Shown: positions 16,082 to 24,612, numbered from the stretch's first letter. The stretch: 29,760 bases of DNA from TWA4 sp964613155 (GCA_964613155.1 CAZTHP010000027.1:1-29760), one strand, 5' to 3'. Numbers and translations: made by a program. Notes: generated by a model from the letters alone, not told the origin.

Positions 16082-16963
16082 CTACGCTTCTTCGTTCTTT
16101 TTCACAGAGAATGCAATTCCTGTTACCTTCGGTCCTGCGTTCGCTGCTACAGCAGCGCCAATCTGATAGTACGCATCCGGAGCGTATCCTACTTTCTGGA
16201 TCATCAGTTGTTCCATCTCCTCGCGGCAAGAAGGATCGCTTCCATAAATCACCTGATACGGTGTTCCCGGCTCCATATCACTTAATGCCATTGCTGCAAC
16301 CTTCTGCATCATCTTTGCTTCTCCACGTACTTTTGCTGCCGTTGTAATTTCACGGTCTGAAATACGCATGATCGGTTTCAAATTCAAACGGTCTCCGATA
16401 AAAGCGGCTGCACTGGGAATCCGACCGGACTTTCCAGCATACTGCAGGGTATACATTCCAAAATAAATTTGTCTGCTTTCCAGAGTCTGTTCCAGATATG
16501 CATTGATTTCCTGTGCACTTTTTCCTGCTTTCAGCATACGACCAGCTTCCACTACCGGATAGCCATACAAAGCAGAATAGCCTTGCCCATCGTATACATG
16601 AATCTGAACCGTTTCCGCATACTCTGGATATTCCTCAAAAAACAAATCCTTTGCCATAACCGCATTGCCAAAAGTTGCAGAACCTTTGGAATTGATCAGA
16701 ACCAGTATCAATTCCGTATAACCAGCTTTTACTTCTTCCAGATAAATTTCCTGGAATGCAAATGGTGTAATCTGAGAAGTTTTCGGAATTTCTTCATATT
16801 GGCTCATCAGCTCGTAAAATTCTTCATTATTAAAATCCACTCTGCTGGTATAACTTTTATCCCCAAGAACAACTTGAAAAGGCAAAACACGAATTCCATA
16901 TTCTTTCTCATCTTCGTACGAAATATCACTAGCTGAATCTGTAATCAGTCGTATTTTTTCCAT
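16082..16963 (-). CDS. DegV family fatty-acid-binding protein
   Basis: Seen: the N-terminal motif ITDSASDIS (7-15) carries the Thr/Ser pair that binds the fatty-acid carboxylate in this family. Further blocks are TSQITPFAFQEIY, YAGKSGRIPSAAAFIGDRLNLKPIM and a C-terminal GIAFSVKK. Length is 293 aa. Known: DegV/FakB-like proteins hold a fatty acid for phosphorylation by the kinase FakA; many clostridial paralogues have no assigned role. The ATG at 16963 follows GGAGAG by seven nt, better than the ATG at 16978. No kinase gene is adjacent. The 171-nt spacer to larC shows no strong terminator. Confidence 0.9.
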   Translation of the reverse strand: MEKIRLITDSASDISYEDEKEYGIRVLPFQVVLGDKSYTSRVDFNNEEFYELMSQYEEIPKTSQITPFAFQEIYLEEVKAGYTELILVLINSKGSATFGNAVMAKDLFFEEYPEYAETVQIHVYDGQGYSALYGYPVVEAGRMLKAGKSAQEINAYLEQTLESRQIYFGMYTLQYAGKSGRIPSAAAFIGDRLNLKPIMRISDREITTAAKVRGEAKMMQKVAAMALSDMEPGTPYQVIYGSDPSCREEMEQLMIQKVGYAPDAYYQIGAAVAANAGPKVTGIAFSVKKNEEA

Positions 16964-17134
16964 AAATAGTCTCTCCATAAATCGTTTTTTAATTTGATAA
17001 AAACTTATTTGAGCAATTCCAAATAAATTTTCCCTATTGTTTCAATAAATTTCTAACACATCTTATCTAATTTTTACAAAAAAGATCAGACGCAGACATA
17101 CCGAATCTTATTTTACAGGATTTGGCGGCTGAAA

Positions 17135-18616
17135 TCAACACTTTTTCATTTCTCCAATTTTGTTGTCTTTCATTTTACCGCTTTCTTTACCTTTCCTTTC
17201 GCCACTTTCTTCGCTGTTTTCTTTCGAAGTTTTTCTTCCTTGTTTCCAGGCTTCTTCAATCATTCGATAGATGTCCTGTAAAGGCAGCTTCAACGATCTT
17301 GCCAGCCTCGCAGCGGATTCAAACTCCGGATAAGCACGTTCCCATTCTTTTGTCCGGCAAACTTTCACTTCTGCCACACCAAATACAGTCGAAACCTTCT
17401 GTACTTCCCGTTCTAAAATTGTTCGCTCCATTTTCTGACGGCGGATTCCAATCGTCGTAGTCTCTGCAAAAATAATCTGTTCCAAAATCGGAATCTGTTC
17501 TTTGCTGCAGATCACATTCAACTGACAAGCAGGACGATTTTTTTTCATATAAAGCGGCATAAAATTCACATCCCGCGCACCTGCCAAAAAGAGACGTTCC
17601 ATCACATATCCCAGCAATTCTCCGCTGCAGTCGTCTAAATTTGCCTCTAATTTATAAATCACATCCGAATCCGCTCCAGTTTCCGTACTTAACAGCATCG
17701 CACGTAAAAAGCCCGGAACTCCTGCATACGTACGCTTGCCCGCTCCCATTCCGATTTTCTCAATGCAGAAATTTTCCGGCAGATGATCTCCAGTTTGTAC
17801 CGCTGCCACGATCGCAGCCCCCGTCGGCGTAACCAGTTCGCCCTCTACATCGGTTCGATGCAGATTCAAATGATATGTCTCTGCAATTCGACAAACAGCT
17901 GGCACCGGCACCGGAATCCTTCCATGCTGACAGCGGATCATTCCATGACCTTCGTATAGTTCTGGAACGATGACTTCTTCAATATCCAGATTATCCAAAC
18001 AAACCGCAACCGCTGCAATATCAACGATCGAATCCACTGCTCCTACTTCATGAAAATGGACTTCTTCCAATAGAACCCCGTGTGCCTTTGCTTCTGCTTC
18101 TGCCAAAATCTGGAAAATCCGCTCTGCAATCGAAAGTGCACGTTCGGAAAGTTCACCGGAACGAAGAATCTGCTGAATTTCCAACAAACCACGATGTTCG
18201 TGATGTTGGTGATGCTTGTGGCAGTCCTGATGTTCAGAATGCCCGTGATATTCGTGGCAGTCCTGATGTTCAGAATGCTCGTGATGTTCGTGGCAGTCCC
18301 GATGTTCAGAATGCTTATGTTCTTCTAAATTTACTTGAGCATAGACTGGAAATTCTTTGTTCTGTATCGGTGTTCCATGCAAATATTCCATATCATGATC
18401 ATGATTTTCATGCGCAGCATCTAGTTTTACGTGAAAATCACAAACATCTAAACCGGATTTCTGAACACGGCTGATCACAATATGATATCCGTCCACCTGT
18501 AAACTTTCCAGTGCTTTGCGCAGGACTGTTTCATCTGCTCCCAAGTCCAGCAAAGCCCCTACCGTCATATCTCCACTAATTCCAGAATAACATTCCAAAT
18601 ATAATGTTTTGCCCAT
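17135..18616 (-). CDS. larC: Nickel-pincer cofactor synthase LarC (CTP-dependent Ni metallochelatase)
   Basis: Inserts nickel into the pincer nucleotide used by LarA-type racemases. Seen: N-terminal LarC1 region with YLECYSGISGDMTVGALLDLG; a central VHFHEVGAVDSIVDI block; GRIPVPVPAV and TPTGAAIV; and the C-terminal LarC2 region with LEANLDDCSGELLGYVMERL and MPLYMKKNRPACQL. It is one continuous 493-codon frame, unlike Lactobacillus larC, which needs a programmed frameshift. Residues 100-141 hold 18 His and 3 Cys in 12-residue repeats, a probable metal store. The last 30 residues are a Lys/Glu/Ser-rich tail. The ATG at 18616 has no good ribosome site. larB lies 306 nt upstream. Confidence 0.93.
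   Translation of the reverse strand: MGKTLYLECYSGISGDMTVGALLDLGADETVLRKALESLQVDGYHIVISRVQKSGLDVCDFHVKLDAAHENHDHDMEYLHGTPIQNKEFPVYAQVNLEEHKHSEHRDCHEHHEHSEHQDCHEYHGHSEHQDCHKHHQHHEHRGLLEIQQILRSGELSERALSIAERIFQILAEAEAKAHGVLLEEVHFHEVGAVDSIVDIAAVAVCLDNLDIEEVIVPELYEGHGMIRCQHGRIPVPVPAVCRIAETYHLNLHRTDVEGELVTPTGAAIVAAVQTGDHLPENFCIEKIGMGAGKRTYAGVPGFLRAMLLSTETGADSDVIYKLEANLDDCSGELLGYVMERLFLAGARDVNFMPLYMKKNRPACQLNVICSKEQIPILEQIIFAETTTIGIRRQKMERTILEREVQKVSTVFGVAEVKVCRTKEWERAYPEFESAARLARSLKLPLQDIYRMIEEAWKQGRKTSKENSEESGERKGKESGKMKDNKIGEMKKC
18218..18325 (-). repeat. 36-nt repeats coding the His-rich loop of LarC
   Basis: Three contiguous 36-nt units (starts at 18218, 18254 and 18290 on the plus strand) coding for HSEHQDCHEHHE-type 12-mers. 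They differ at a few codons (Arg/Gln, His/Tyr, Glu/Lys). Confidence 0.9.
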
Positions 18617-18691
18617 TCTAATTGCTGCTCATAATAGGAATTCATACACTTCTAATCGTTTGCCGAGCAGCTTCTCCTTTCGTTTCATTTT

Positions 18692-18784
18692 AAATGCCTT
18701 TCTTTATATAAACTGCCTTTCTTTGTATAAACTGCCTTTCTTTGTATAAACTGCTTTTCTTCGTATAAAATGCTTTTCTTCGTA
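18692..18784 (-). repeat. Five 19-nt tandem repeats between larB and larC
   Basis: Units of AACTGCCTTTCTTTGTATA type on the plus strand at 18692, 18711, 18730, 18749 and 18768, the last truncated. An inverted match (GCAGTTTATA) follows at about 18786, so hairpins can form with several units. As minus-strand RNA each unit carries an AAAGAAAGG-like purine run. Confidence 0.85.
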
Positions 18785-18824
18785 AGCAGTTTATATCACT
18801 TTTAAGCGTTTTTCTATAGTTTTA

Positions 18825-18921
18825 CAAACCATGAGCAACACGCACTGCGAGTTTCTCAAGTTATCGCAGTGCTCCTCAAATACTTGTGCAAGCCCAGCAT
18901 TTTCATCACTGCTCGCGTAAA
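18825..18921 (-). repeat. 97-nt dispersed two-hairpin element, copy B
   Basis: Same element as 11681-11777 and 26346-26442, here on the minus strand and directly abutting the larB stop. Stem 2 is a perfect 9-bp helix, GCACTGCGA / TCGCAGTGC. It keeps pairing relative to copy C through matching changes on both arms (GCGC to GCAC, GCGC to GTGC). Confidence 0.87.
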
Positions 18922-18922
18922 T

Positions 18923-19681
18923 TTAAATAGTTTCCTGTGCAGAAACTGCCAGCCGATTAATCTGTGTTGCCATATAACCAGCTCCGTATCCATTATCGAT
19001 ATTCACAACTGCGATTCCATTTGCACAAGAATTGATCATCGTCAGCAGCGCAGATAAACCATTTAAACTGGCACCATAACCAACAGATGTCGGAACTGCG
19101 ATCACCGGCTTATCCACCAGCCCGCCCAAAACGCTGGCCAATGCACCTTCCATACCGGCCACTGCAACAATACAATTTGCTTCCTGAATGACATCTAATT
19201 GAGAGAGCAGACGATGAATCCCGCTCACACCTACATCATAAATCCGCTCTGCATGCGTTCCAAAATACTCTGCGGTCTGTGCCGCTTCTTCTGCCACGGG
19301 GATATCTGCGGTTCCAGCTGTACAGACTGCGATTTTCCCAACTCGTTTTTTATCGGGCTTTTCTATTTTGATAATTCGTGACAGCGAATCATACTGCACC
19401 TGGGGATACTGGTCGCGCACTAATTCATACTGATGCATCGAAGCTCTTGTTCCGAAGACCTCCCCATCTTGTTCATACAATTTTTGAAAAATATGTAAAA
19501 AATGTTCATCTGCTTTTCCGCTGCAATAGATCACTTCTGCAAAACCAGAACGCACTCTCCGATGCATATCTAATTTTGCATATCCCATTTCTTCAAAAGG
19601 CTGTCTGCGAAAAAACTGCTCTGCTTCTTCTACAGAAATTTTACCTTCTTTTACCTGTCTTAATACTTCTTTTGTTTCCAC
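18923..19681 (-). CDS. larB: Nickel-pincer cofactor synthase LarB (carboxylase/hydrolase)
   Basis: Carboxylates nicotinic acid adenine dinucleotide and releases AMP, the first step of nickel-pincer nucleotide synthesis. Seen: an N-terminal domain (EAEQFFRRQPFEEMGYAKLD, RSGFAEVIYCSGKADE) and a PurE-like C-terminal domain with VCTAGTADIPVAEEAA, YDVGVSGIHRLL, VAVAGMEGALASVLGGL and VPTSVGYGASLNGLSALL. Length 252 aa is normal. The start is GTG at 19681 with AGGTGA upstream. It has a consensus promoter and is transcribed with larC. larA and larE are not in the window. Confidence 0.93.
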   Translation of the reverse strand: METKEVLRQVKEGKISVEEAEQFFRRQPFEEMGYAKLDMHRRVRSGFAEVIYCSGKADEHFLHIFQKLYEQDGEVFGTRASMHQYELVRDQYPQVQYDSLSRIIKIEKPDKKRVGKIAVCTAGTADIPVAEEAAQTAEYFGTHAERIYDVGVSGIHRLLSQLDVIQEANCIVAVAGMEGALASVLGGLVDKPVIAVPTSVGYGASLNGLSALLTMINSCANGIAVVNIDNGYGAGYMATQINRLAVSAQETI

Positions 19682-19762
19682 GTGTTCACCTATACTTTCT
19701 AAGATATCTCATGATCTATTTCTTCGTTTTTCACTGCCCTGCTGTATTCTGCCACTGTTTTT

Positions 19763-19791
19763 ATTATAGGACATGCTCCATACTCTGTCAA
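19763..19791 (-). promoter_or_regulatory. Consensus promoter of larB
   Basis: TTGACA (19786-19791) and TATAAT (19763-19768) on the minus strand, 17-bp spacer. The leader is about 75 nt with nothing notable. Confidence 0.85.
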
Positions 19792-19837
19792 ACTTCTCAA
19801 TAGCCACTGGGTATCCGTCGAATCTTTTTCCTATAAT

Positions 19838-19877
19838 AAAAAGACCTCTTACCAGCCGTTTGGAAACGGTGTCTTTT
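19838..19877 (-). terminator. Terminator downstream of the URO-D-type gene
   Basis: Outer arms AAAAGAC / GTCTTTTT with an inner perfect CCGTTT / AAACGG hairpin and a bulged GTCTTTTTATT end on the minus strand. It ends transcription from the methyltransferase gene before the larB promoter. Between it and 20052 I see no gene. Confidence 0.7.
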
Positions 19878-20052
19878 CTCGACACGCTTCCTTCTGACTG
19901 TAAGAAGCCTTTTTTACTTTTAAAAATCAAAATTCCAAAAACGTTTTTTCACAATCTTCTGCCATCTATCCCCAGATGATTGCCTCAAGCTATCAAAGAA
20001 ATCCCCAGCAGAAAAACTCTATTTTTTATAAAAGTGAATCGACGATTGCAGA

Positions 20053-20124
20053 TCAGTCTTCTTTTTCATACTGTGGCTGATAAGCAATGCCTGCTTTTTT
20101 CGCATCCATAAATGCTTTTCCATG
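20053..20124 (-). pseudogene. Detached in-frame C-terminal remnant of the URO-D-type gene
   Basis: Twenty-three sense codons plus TGA continue in frame past the TAA of the methyltransferase gene. The residues (KAFMDAKKAGIAYQPQY) have a coding-like helix-plus-tail character. One base change could have created the stop. It could equally be an ordinary short extension lost in this lineage. Confidence 0.45.
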
Positions 20125-21069
20125 TTACTGAATAAATTCTAAACAAATCTGTTCATTTGCAGGATTCAAGCTATAAGCAACTGTAGAATCGATGATCAAA
20201 CCAGTACCATCTCCAGCCAGCATTTCCATCCATTCTACAACCATATGTTCGATTTCCGAACGGGAAGCACCTGCTTTTCCCAGGACTTTTTGTGTATCCA
20301 GACCCGGCATAAATACAATCTGATTGCCATATTTTTCTTTGATTTTTTTCAGATTGTTACATGCCATTACGCTGTCCCATCCATCAAAACCACAGGAAAT
20401 CCAATCTGGAATTAACTTTTCAACACAGCCACAGCTATGTTGGATAACATAACGATAACCAATTTTACGAGCAGCTTCTACAATTCTCTTGTACTGCGGG
20501 AAAATGTATTCCTTATAGAAATCATTCTGAAAGAAAGGAGCTGCCTGCATAGCCATATCGTCATGATAGACCAAAATATCCGGCTGACAAATTTCATAAA
20601 CTTTTTCAAATAATCGAATCTTATGATCAGCGATTGCTGCTAATAATGCTCCATATTCTTCCGGTTCCATCATCGCCTGGCAAAGAGCATTTTCAAATCC
20701 CATTAAAATATGACTTCTCTCAAAAATACCATTTAAGGAAACATATTGAAGCATTTTACCTTCCCGATTCGTAAATGCCTTTGCTTCTTCTACCATCGGA
20801 GAAAAGTCAAAGGTATCCAAATCTGGAAATACTGTTTTTTCTCTCCATTCTGTAACATCATCAAATTTAATATCTTCCAAATCCGGATGGGTAATATTCA
20901 ATGACTCCGGACAGCTGATCCAATGACATCCCCATGCATCGTATCCTGTTGTCATGATCGGACGTTCCACGATGTAATCTCGAATACCATACGCTTCACT
21001 TCCTAAATGCGGAATCCAATCCGGTTGTTTATGCTGAAGAACACGTTCCATATTTTCCTTTGCAGTCAT
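20125..21069 (-). CDS. URO-D family (MtaA/CmuA-like) methyltransferase, probably truncated
   Basis: Seen: a 314-residue TIM-barrel-type protein with an AKENMERVLQHKQPD start, DILVYHDDMAMQ, a YVIQHSCGCVEKLIPD metal-site-like block and the end block VAYSLNPANEQICLEF. Known: this branch of the uroporphyrinogen decarboxylase superfamily includes zinc-dependent corrinoid methyltransferases; the H-x-C motif fits zinc binding. True heme synthesis is unlikely. AGGAGG precedes the ATG. Odd: the TAA stop at 20125-20127 is followed in the same frame by 23 codons (HGKAFMDAKKAGIAYQPQY...) to TGA at 20053, and this looks like the natural C-terminus. A PucR-type regulator is divergent to it. No corrinoid protein gene is adjacent. 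Confidence 0.82.
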   Translation of the reverse strand: MTAKENMERVLQHKQPDWIPHLGSEAYGIRDYIVERPIMTTGYDAWGCHWISCPESLNITHPDLEDIKFDDVTEWREKTVFPDLDTFDFSPMVEEAKAFTNREGKMLQYVSLNGIFERSHILMGFENALCQAMMEPEEYGALLAAIADHKIRLFEKVYEICQPDILVYHDDMAMQAAPFFQNDFYKEYIFPQYKRIVEAARKIGYRYVIQHSCGCVEKLIPDWISCGFDGWDSVMACNNLKKIKEKYGNQIVFMPGLDTQKVLGKAGASRSEIEHMVVEWMEMLAGDGTGLIIDSTVAYSLNPANEQICLEFIQ

Positions 21070-21405
21070 ATTCGAAACCTCCTATTTTAACAGCTGTTTC
21101 CCTTATTTTTTCTAAAACAGCTCTTTTATTGTGCACAAGGCATAATTATTCCTTCTCACTGTCTTTTTCATCTTTCTATACATTTTCACATGCATATTCC
21201 CAAACAGAAAGTTCTTTTGTTTCCGCAGTGCCTGTGCTATACTTCTAACAGATTCTAGAACAATCTGTGTTGTTTTCTTTTTCTACATCCCTTGAGTACT
21301 CATCGGTTATCCAAAGTATAGCATGCAGTTTTTGTTCCCACATCGTGCACCAGGATAAAACTTCGCACATTATTTTTATGCATCAGGCACAACGGAGGAA
21401 TTTTT
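21070..21405. promoter_or_regulatory. Divergent control region between URO-D gene and PucR-type regulator
   Basis: No gene fits here. Seen: an 8-bp inverted repeat AGCTGTTT / AAACAGCT (21092-21099, 21115-21122) just upstream of the methyltransferase ribosome site, a 10-bp palindrome TTGTGCACAA (21129-21138), and a second GTGCAC word at 21345-21350. No convincing -35/-10 pair is visible for either gene. The palindromes are candidate operators for the adjacent regulator. Confidence 0.45.
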
Positions 21406-23175
21406 ATGTTTTTATCTCTTCATTTGATTGCAGAACGACTCCAGATTCCCGATTGTATGATCTGGATTCAGGAAATCGATCCTCACCCTTATCTGGATCT
21501 TTCGTTGTATCCAAACACAGCAGCTTCCTGCTGTGAACTGGATCCCGAAATTCTCTATCTCACCGATCAAATTCCAGAACTGAATTTGATTTCCGGGCAC
21601 ACAGTCAACCGAAATACTGGAAAACTTCATGAAACAAATCGAACGAACCCGCAACTTCTTACAGCAACCCAAACAACAGCGGAACGTCCTACTGTAAACA
21701 AAACAACAACGGAACTATCCACTGCAAACAAAATAACAACGGAGCTCTCCACTGCCAACAAAACAACAACGAAACTTAATACAACAAAAGAAAATCCCCC
21801 AAAAACTACTGCAGGAATTATATGGATTGTACCCCAAAGCGAGTTTTCTGCTGCCCAAAAAGCGGTTTGCACGTTTCCTTACAATCTTCTTTTAATCGGA
21901 ACGCAAACGAATTTCCGAGATGTGTTTCAGCAGATCAGCCAATTAACGATTGTTCTTCGACGCCAATTAGATGCATTTCGAACAGCCGTCTATACCGACC
22001 ACGATCTGCAGCGGCTTATCGAAATGTTTTTTGAAATTCTGGGAAATCCAGCTTATCTAGTCGATTCTAGTTTTAAAGTTCTGGCAATCGACCGCAAACA
22101 CGAGATGCGCTATTTAAGTGCCAGCTGGAAAAGGTTGGAAGACGATCAATATCTGCCATTTGATCTGGTCAGCCATTTGATCAACAGCAAAGAATTAAGT
22201 ATCATGGAATCGGAACAGAGTGCATCATTAGTAAATTCTCAATATTTCTATGTTCCCTTTATCAATTACAATCTGCGTCAGCGCGGAAAGGTAAAAGGTC
22301 ACCTATTTGTCGCAGGGATGCGAAAAAATATCCAAACAAGTGATATCGAACTAACGGAATATCTAGGAAATTATATTTTAGAAGCGATGAACCGCAATTC
22401 TGCCTTTCAAAATGCGCGAGGCGATTATTACGAACATTTTATGCGGGATATGTTTTGCGGAAAACTGGTTGATCCCGTACCAATCCGCCAGCAGATGATG
22501 TTTTTGGGCTTTCAGCCGGAAGATTATTATACGATTGCTGTACTCCATACCTCACCAGAACACGGACTTTCCGATGAACGGATTGCCAACCAGCTAGAAC
22601 GCTGCTGCGGAGCAAAATCCGTACTCTATCAAGATAAAATGGCTGCTTTATTTTCCCACGGGAAGCGAATAAATCTGCACAAACTGCAAAAAGATCTGGA
22701 GCGGATTCATAATACCCTGAACTGCGAAATCGGTGTCAGCGATACGTTTCAAGGCTTTTATGATCTAAATACATATTATCTTCAGGCAGAATGGGCTCTG
22801 ACTTGCCCCGCAACTATCACGCAAGAAAGTAGCGCCTCTCCAATCCGTTATTATCAAAACTATGCCCTAGCGCATATTCTTACCGGATTCTCCAAACAAG
22901 AAAAATGGAAAACACTGCTTCCGCCTAAACTTCTGTATCTGCAGCAATATGATCAAATTCATCATACTGAATTTTTGAAAACCTTATACCTCTATCTGCG
23001 ATTTGAGCGCAGTGTGTTAGAAACAGCCACAGAACTGCATATTCACCGAAATACACTTTCCTACCGCATGGAAAAGATTATCGCTCTCTGTCATTTTGAC
23101 CTAGAAGATCCTGTACTTCGGATGAGATTGCTCCTTTCTTTAGAAGCCATACAATTTCTGGATTCCTTCCCTTAA
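21406..23175 (+). CDS. PucR/CdaR-type transcriptional regulator with Thr-rich insert
   Basis: Seen: 589 residues. An N-terminal sensor-like region comes first, then a Thr/Asn/Lys-rich repeat segment (about residues 86-125). A second domain starts with RTAVYTDHDLQRLIEMFFEILGNPAYLVDSSFKVLA, followed by a degenerate cyclase-like middle. The end is a PucR C-terminal helix-turn-helix (about 532-560, SVLETATELHIHRNTLSYRM), the best-conserved part. Known: these proteins regulate purine, amino-acid or methyl-compound catabolism, usually of neighbouring genes. Divergent placement suggests control of the URO-D-type gene. The ATG at 21406 has CGGAGG upstream. The ligand is unknown. Confidence 0.85.
   Translation: MFLSLHLIAERLQIPDCMIWIQEIDPHPYLDLSLYPNTAASCCELDPEILYLTDQIPELNLISGHTVNRNTGKLHETNRTNPQLLTATQTTAERPTVNKTTTELSTANKITTELSTANKTTTKLNTTKENPPKTTAGIIWIVPQSEFSAAQKAVCTFPYNLLLIGTQTNFRDVFQQISQLTIVLRRQLDAFRTAVYTDHDLQRLIEMFFEILGNPAYLVDSSFKVLAIDRKHEMRYLSASWKRLEDDQYLPFDLVSHLINSKELSIMESEQSASLVNSQYFYVPFINYNLRQRGKVKGHLFVAGMRKNIQTSDIELTEYLGNYILEAMNRNSAFQNARGDYYEHFMRDMFCGKLVDPVPIRQQMMFLGFQPEDYYTIAVLHTSPEHGLSDERIANQLERCCGAKSVLYQDKMAALFSHGKRINLHKLQKDLERIHNTLNCEIGVSDTFQGFYDLNTYYLQAEWALTCPATITQESSASPIRYYQNYALAHILTGFSKQEKWKTLLPPKLLYLQQYDQIHHTEFLKTLYLYLRFERSVLETATELHIHRNTLSYRMEKIIALCHFDLEDPVLRMRLLLSLEAIQFLDSFP
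21661..21780 (+). repeat. 30-nt in-frame repeats in the PucR-type gene
   Basis: Three clear 30-nt units starting at 21691, 21721 and 21751, plus a degenerate unit at 21661. They code for 10-residue TVNKTTTELS-type repeats within an otherwise folded regulator. Confidence 0.85.
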
Positions 23176-23282
23176 TGGAATAAAAGAAAGAAGTTCCTTA
23201 TATCCCGCCCCATTCAATCACTTTCTATTCTCAATTCTCAGGTAAAGGGATTTCCCGCAATTTTCGGTCAAAATTTACATTC

Positions 23283-23309
23283 AAAAAAGGACGCCAAAAA
23301 AAGGCGTCC
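23283..23309 (-). terminator. Intrinsic terminator of the glgC-glgD operon
   Basis: A perfect 7-bp GC-rich stem GGACGCC / GGCGTCC with a T7 loop, followed by TTTTTT on the minus strand. It lies 164 nt after the glgD stop. Between them are an inverted repeat pair (CAGGAGATTTTC arms at 23325-23336 and 23427-23438) and an inner TTTTAGTA/TACTAAAA pair. Confidence 0.88.
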
Positions 23310-23472
23310 TCACACACAATTTTCCAGGAGATTTTCACTCCAATCCTTCTCCAAATTCTCCGCACAATTCTCAATACAATTTTAGTACCATCTTCTACTA
23401 AAACGATTTTCAAAACCAGATCAGACGAAAATCTCCTGTGAAAACAGACAGCGCAGATCGAATAAGCCGTTC

Positions 23473-24612
23473 TTAAACAGTTGCTCGTTTTTCAATATAA
23501 ATTGGATAGAGATCGGTGCCTTTTACCTGTTTTCCCGCTGTAATCGTTACATTTTTATCGGTAATCATATTCGCAAGTTCGGCACCTGCTTCTACAACCG
23601 TATCCTGCATCAAAATACAATTTTCAACCTTTGCACCTTTTCCGATTTTTACACCACGGAATAAGACACTGTTCTTCACTTCGCCTTCGATGATACATCC
23701 ATCTGCTGCCATAATATTGTCTACATTGGCATCAGCTGTATAGCGAGTCGGATTGTCATCACGAATCTTCGTATACACGGGAGAAGGACTAAATAAAGCA
23801 TCCAGATTTTCCTCATCCAAAAGCTTCATCGTCTCCTGAAAATAACTGATTCTGTCATAAATACGTGCTGCATAACGTTTGCATTTATATGCATGTATGT
23901 TTCGCGATTCCAGCTGATTCATAAGAACATCCCGTCCTAAATATTTCTGTCCGCGAACAAATGCTGTATGAATAAGGTCGATCAGCAGTTCCCGTTCTAC
24001 CACAAAAATATTCATCGAAAGCTTCTTAATTCCAGGATCTTTTGTATTGACATAAATCTTAATCACACGTCCATCTTCTACGGCAAAGTTATAGTAAAAT
24101 CCCTGTTCTACGGGAAGTTTTTTATAACCCTCCGGAATTTCTTCTTCCGTATAAGCAATTGAAATTTCAGCGCCTGATGCAATATGTTCCTGGATCATGT
24201 CCTTAAAATCAAAGTTTACCGCATGATTGGAATCTGCCATAACGACATATTTTTCTTTCTGACTCTGCAAAAATTCCAGAACGCTTTCCAGTGCAGAAAT
24301 CCGGCCAGTGTAGGTTTGAAAGGTATTTTCTGCTTTCGGAGGAAACAAATGCAAACCGCCATTTTTACGAACCAGATCCCATTCACGTCCAGAACCGATA
24401 TGATCCATCAAAGAGCGATAGTTTTGATTGACTAAAAGAGAAATATTATTAATCCCGCAATTGGTCATACTCGAAAGCAGGAAGTCGATCAAACGATAAC
24501 GGCTTGCAAATGGAATTGATGCCATCAAACGCTTACTGACCATCTCCGGTATCGTCGCATCATAACTGTTTGGGAAAATAATTCCCAGTGCACTTGTATT
24601 GGAATTTAACAT
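23473..24612 (-). CDS. glgD: Glucose-1-phosphate adenylyltransferase subunit GlgD
   Basis: Partner subunit of ADP-glucose pyrophosphorylase. Seen: the fold of GlgC is kept (ASRYRLIDFLLSSMTNCGINNISLLVNQNYRSLMDHI), with a left-handed beta-helix C-terminal domain (NSVLFRGVKIGKGAKVENCILMQDTVV). The N-terminal glycine-rich pyrophosphorylase loop is replaced by IIFPNSYDATIPEM. Known: in Firmicutes GlgD is a non-catalytic or weakly active subunit that alters the activity of GlgC. Length 379 aa. The start overlaps the glgC end by 7 nt, with GGTGGTGA as the ribosome site, so translation is probably coupled. Confidence 0.95.
   Translation of the reverse strand: MLNSNTSALGIIFPNSYDATIPEMVSKRLMASIPFASRYRLIDFLLSSMTNCGINNISLLVNQNYRSLMDHIGSGREWDLVRKNGGLHLFPPKAENTFQTYTGRISALESVLEFLQSQKEKYVVMADSNHAVNFDFKDMIQEHIASGAEISIAYTEEEIPEGYKKLPVEQGFYYNFAVEDGRVIKIYVNTKDPGIKKLSMNIFVVERELLIDLIHTAFVRGQKYLGRDVLMNQLESRNIHAYKCKRYAARIYDRISYFQETMKLLDEENLDALFSPSPVYTKIRDDNPTRYTADANVDNIMAADGCIIEGEVKNSVLFRGVKIGKGAKVENCILMQDTVVEAGAELANMITDKNVTITAGKQVKGTDLYPIYIEKRATV

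Noticed and set aside
17135..18616. Programmed frameshift in larC, as in Lactobacillus
   Set aside because: The whole protein is encoded in a single uninterrupted frame here.
23231..23413. 60-codon frame downstream of glgD
   Set aside because: It spans the terminator and inverted repeats; no ribosome site or recognisable motif.
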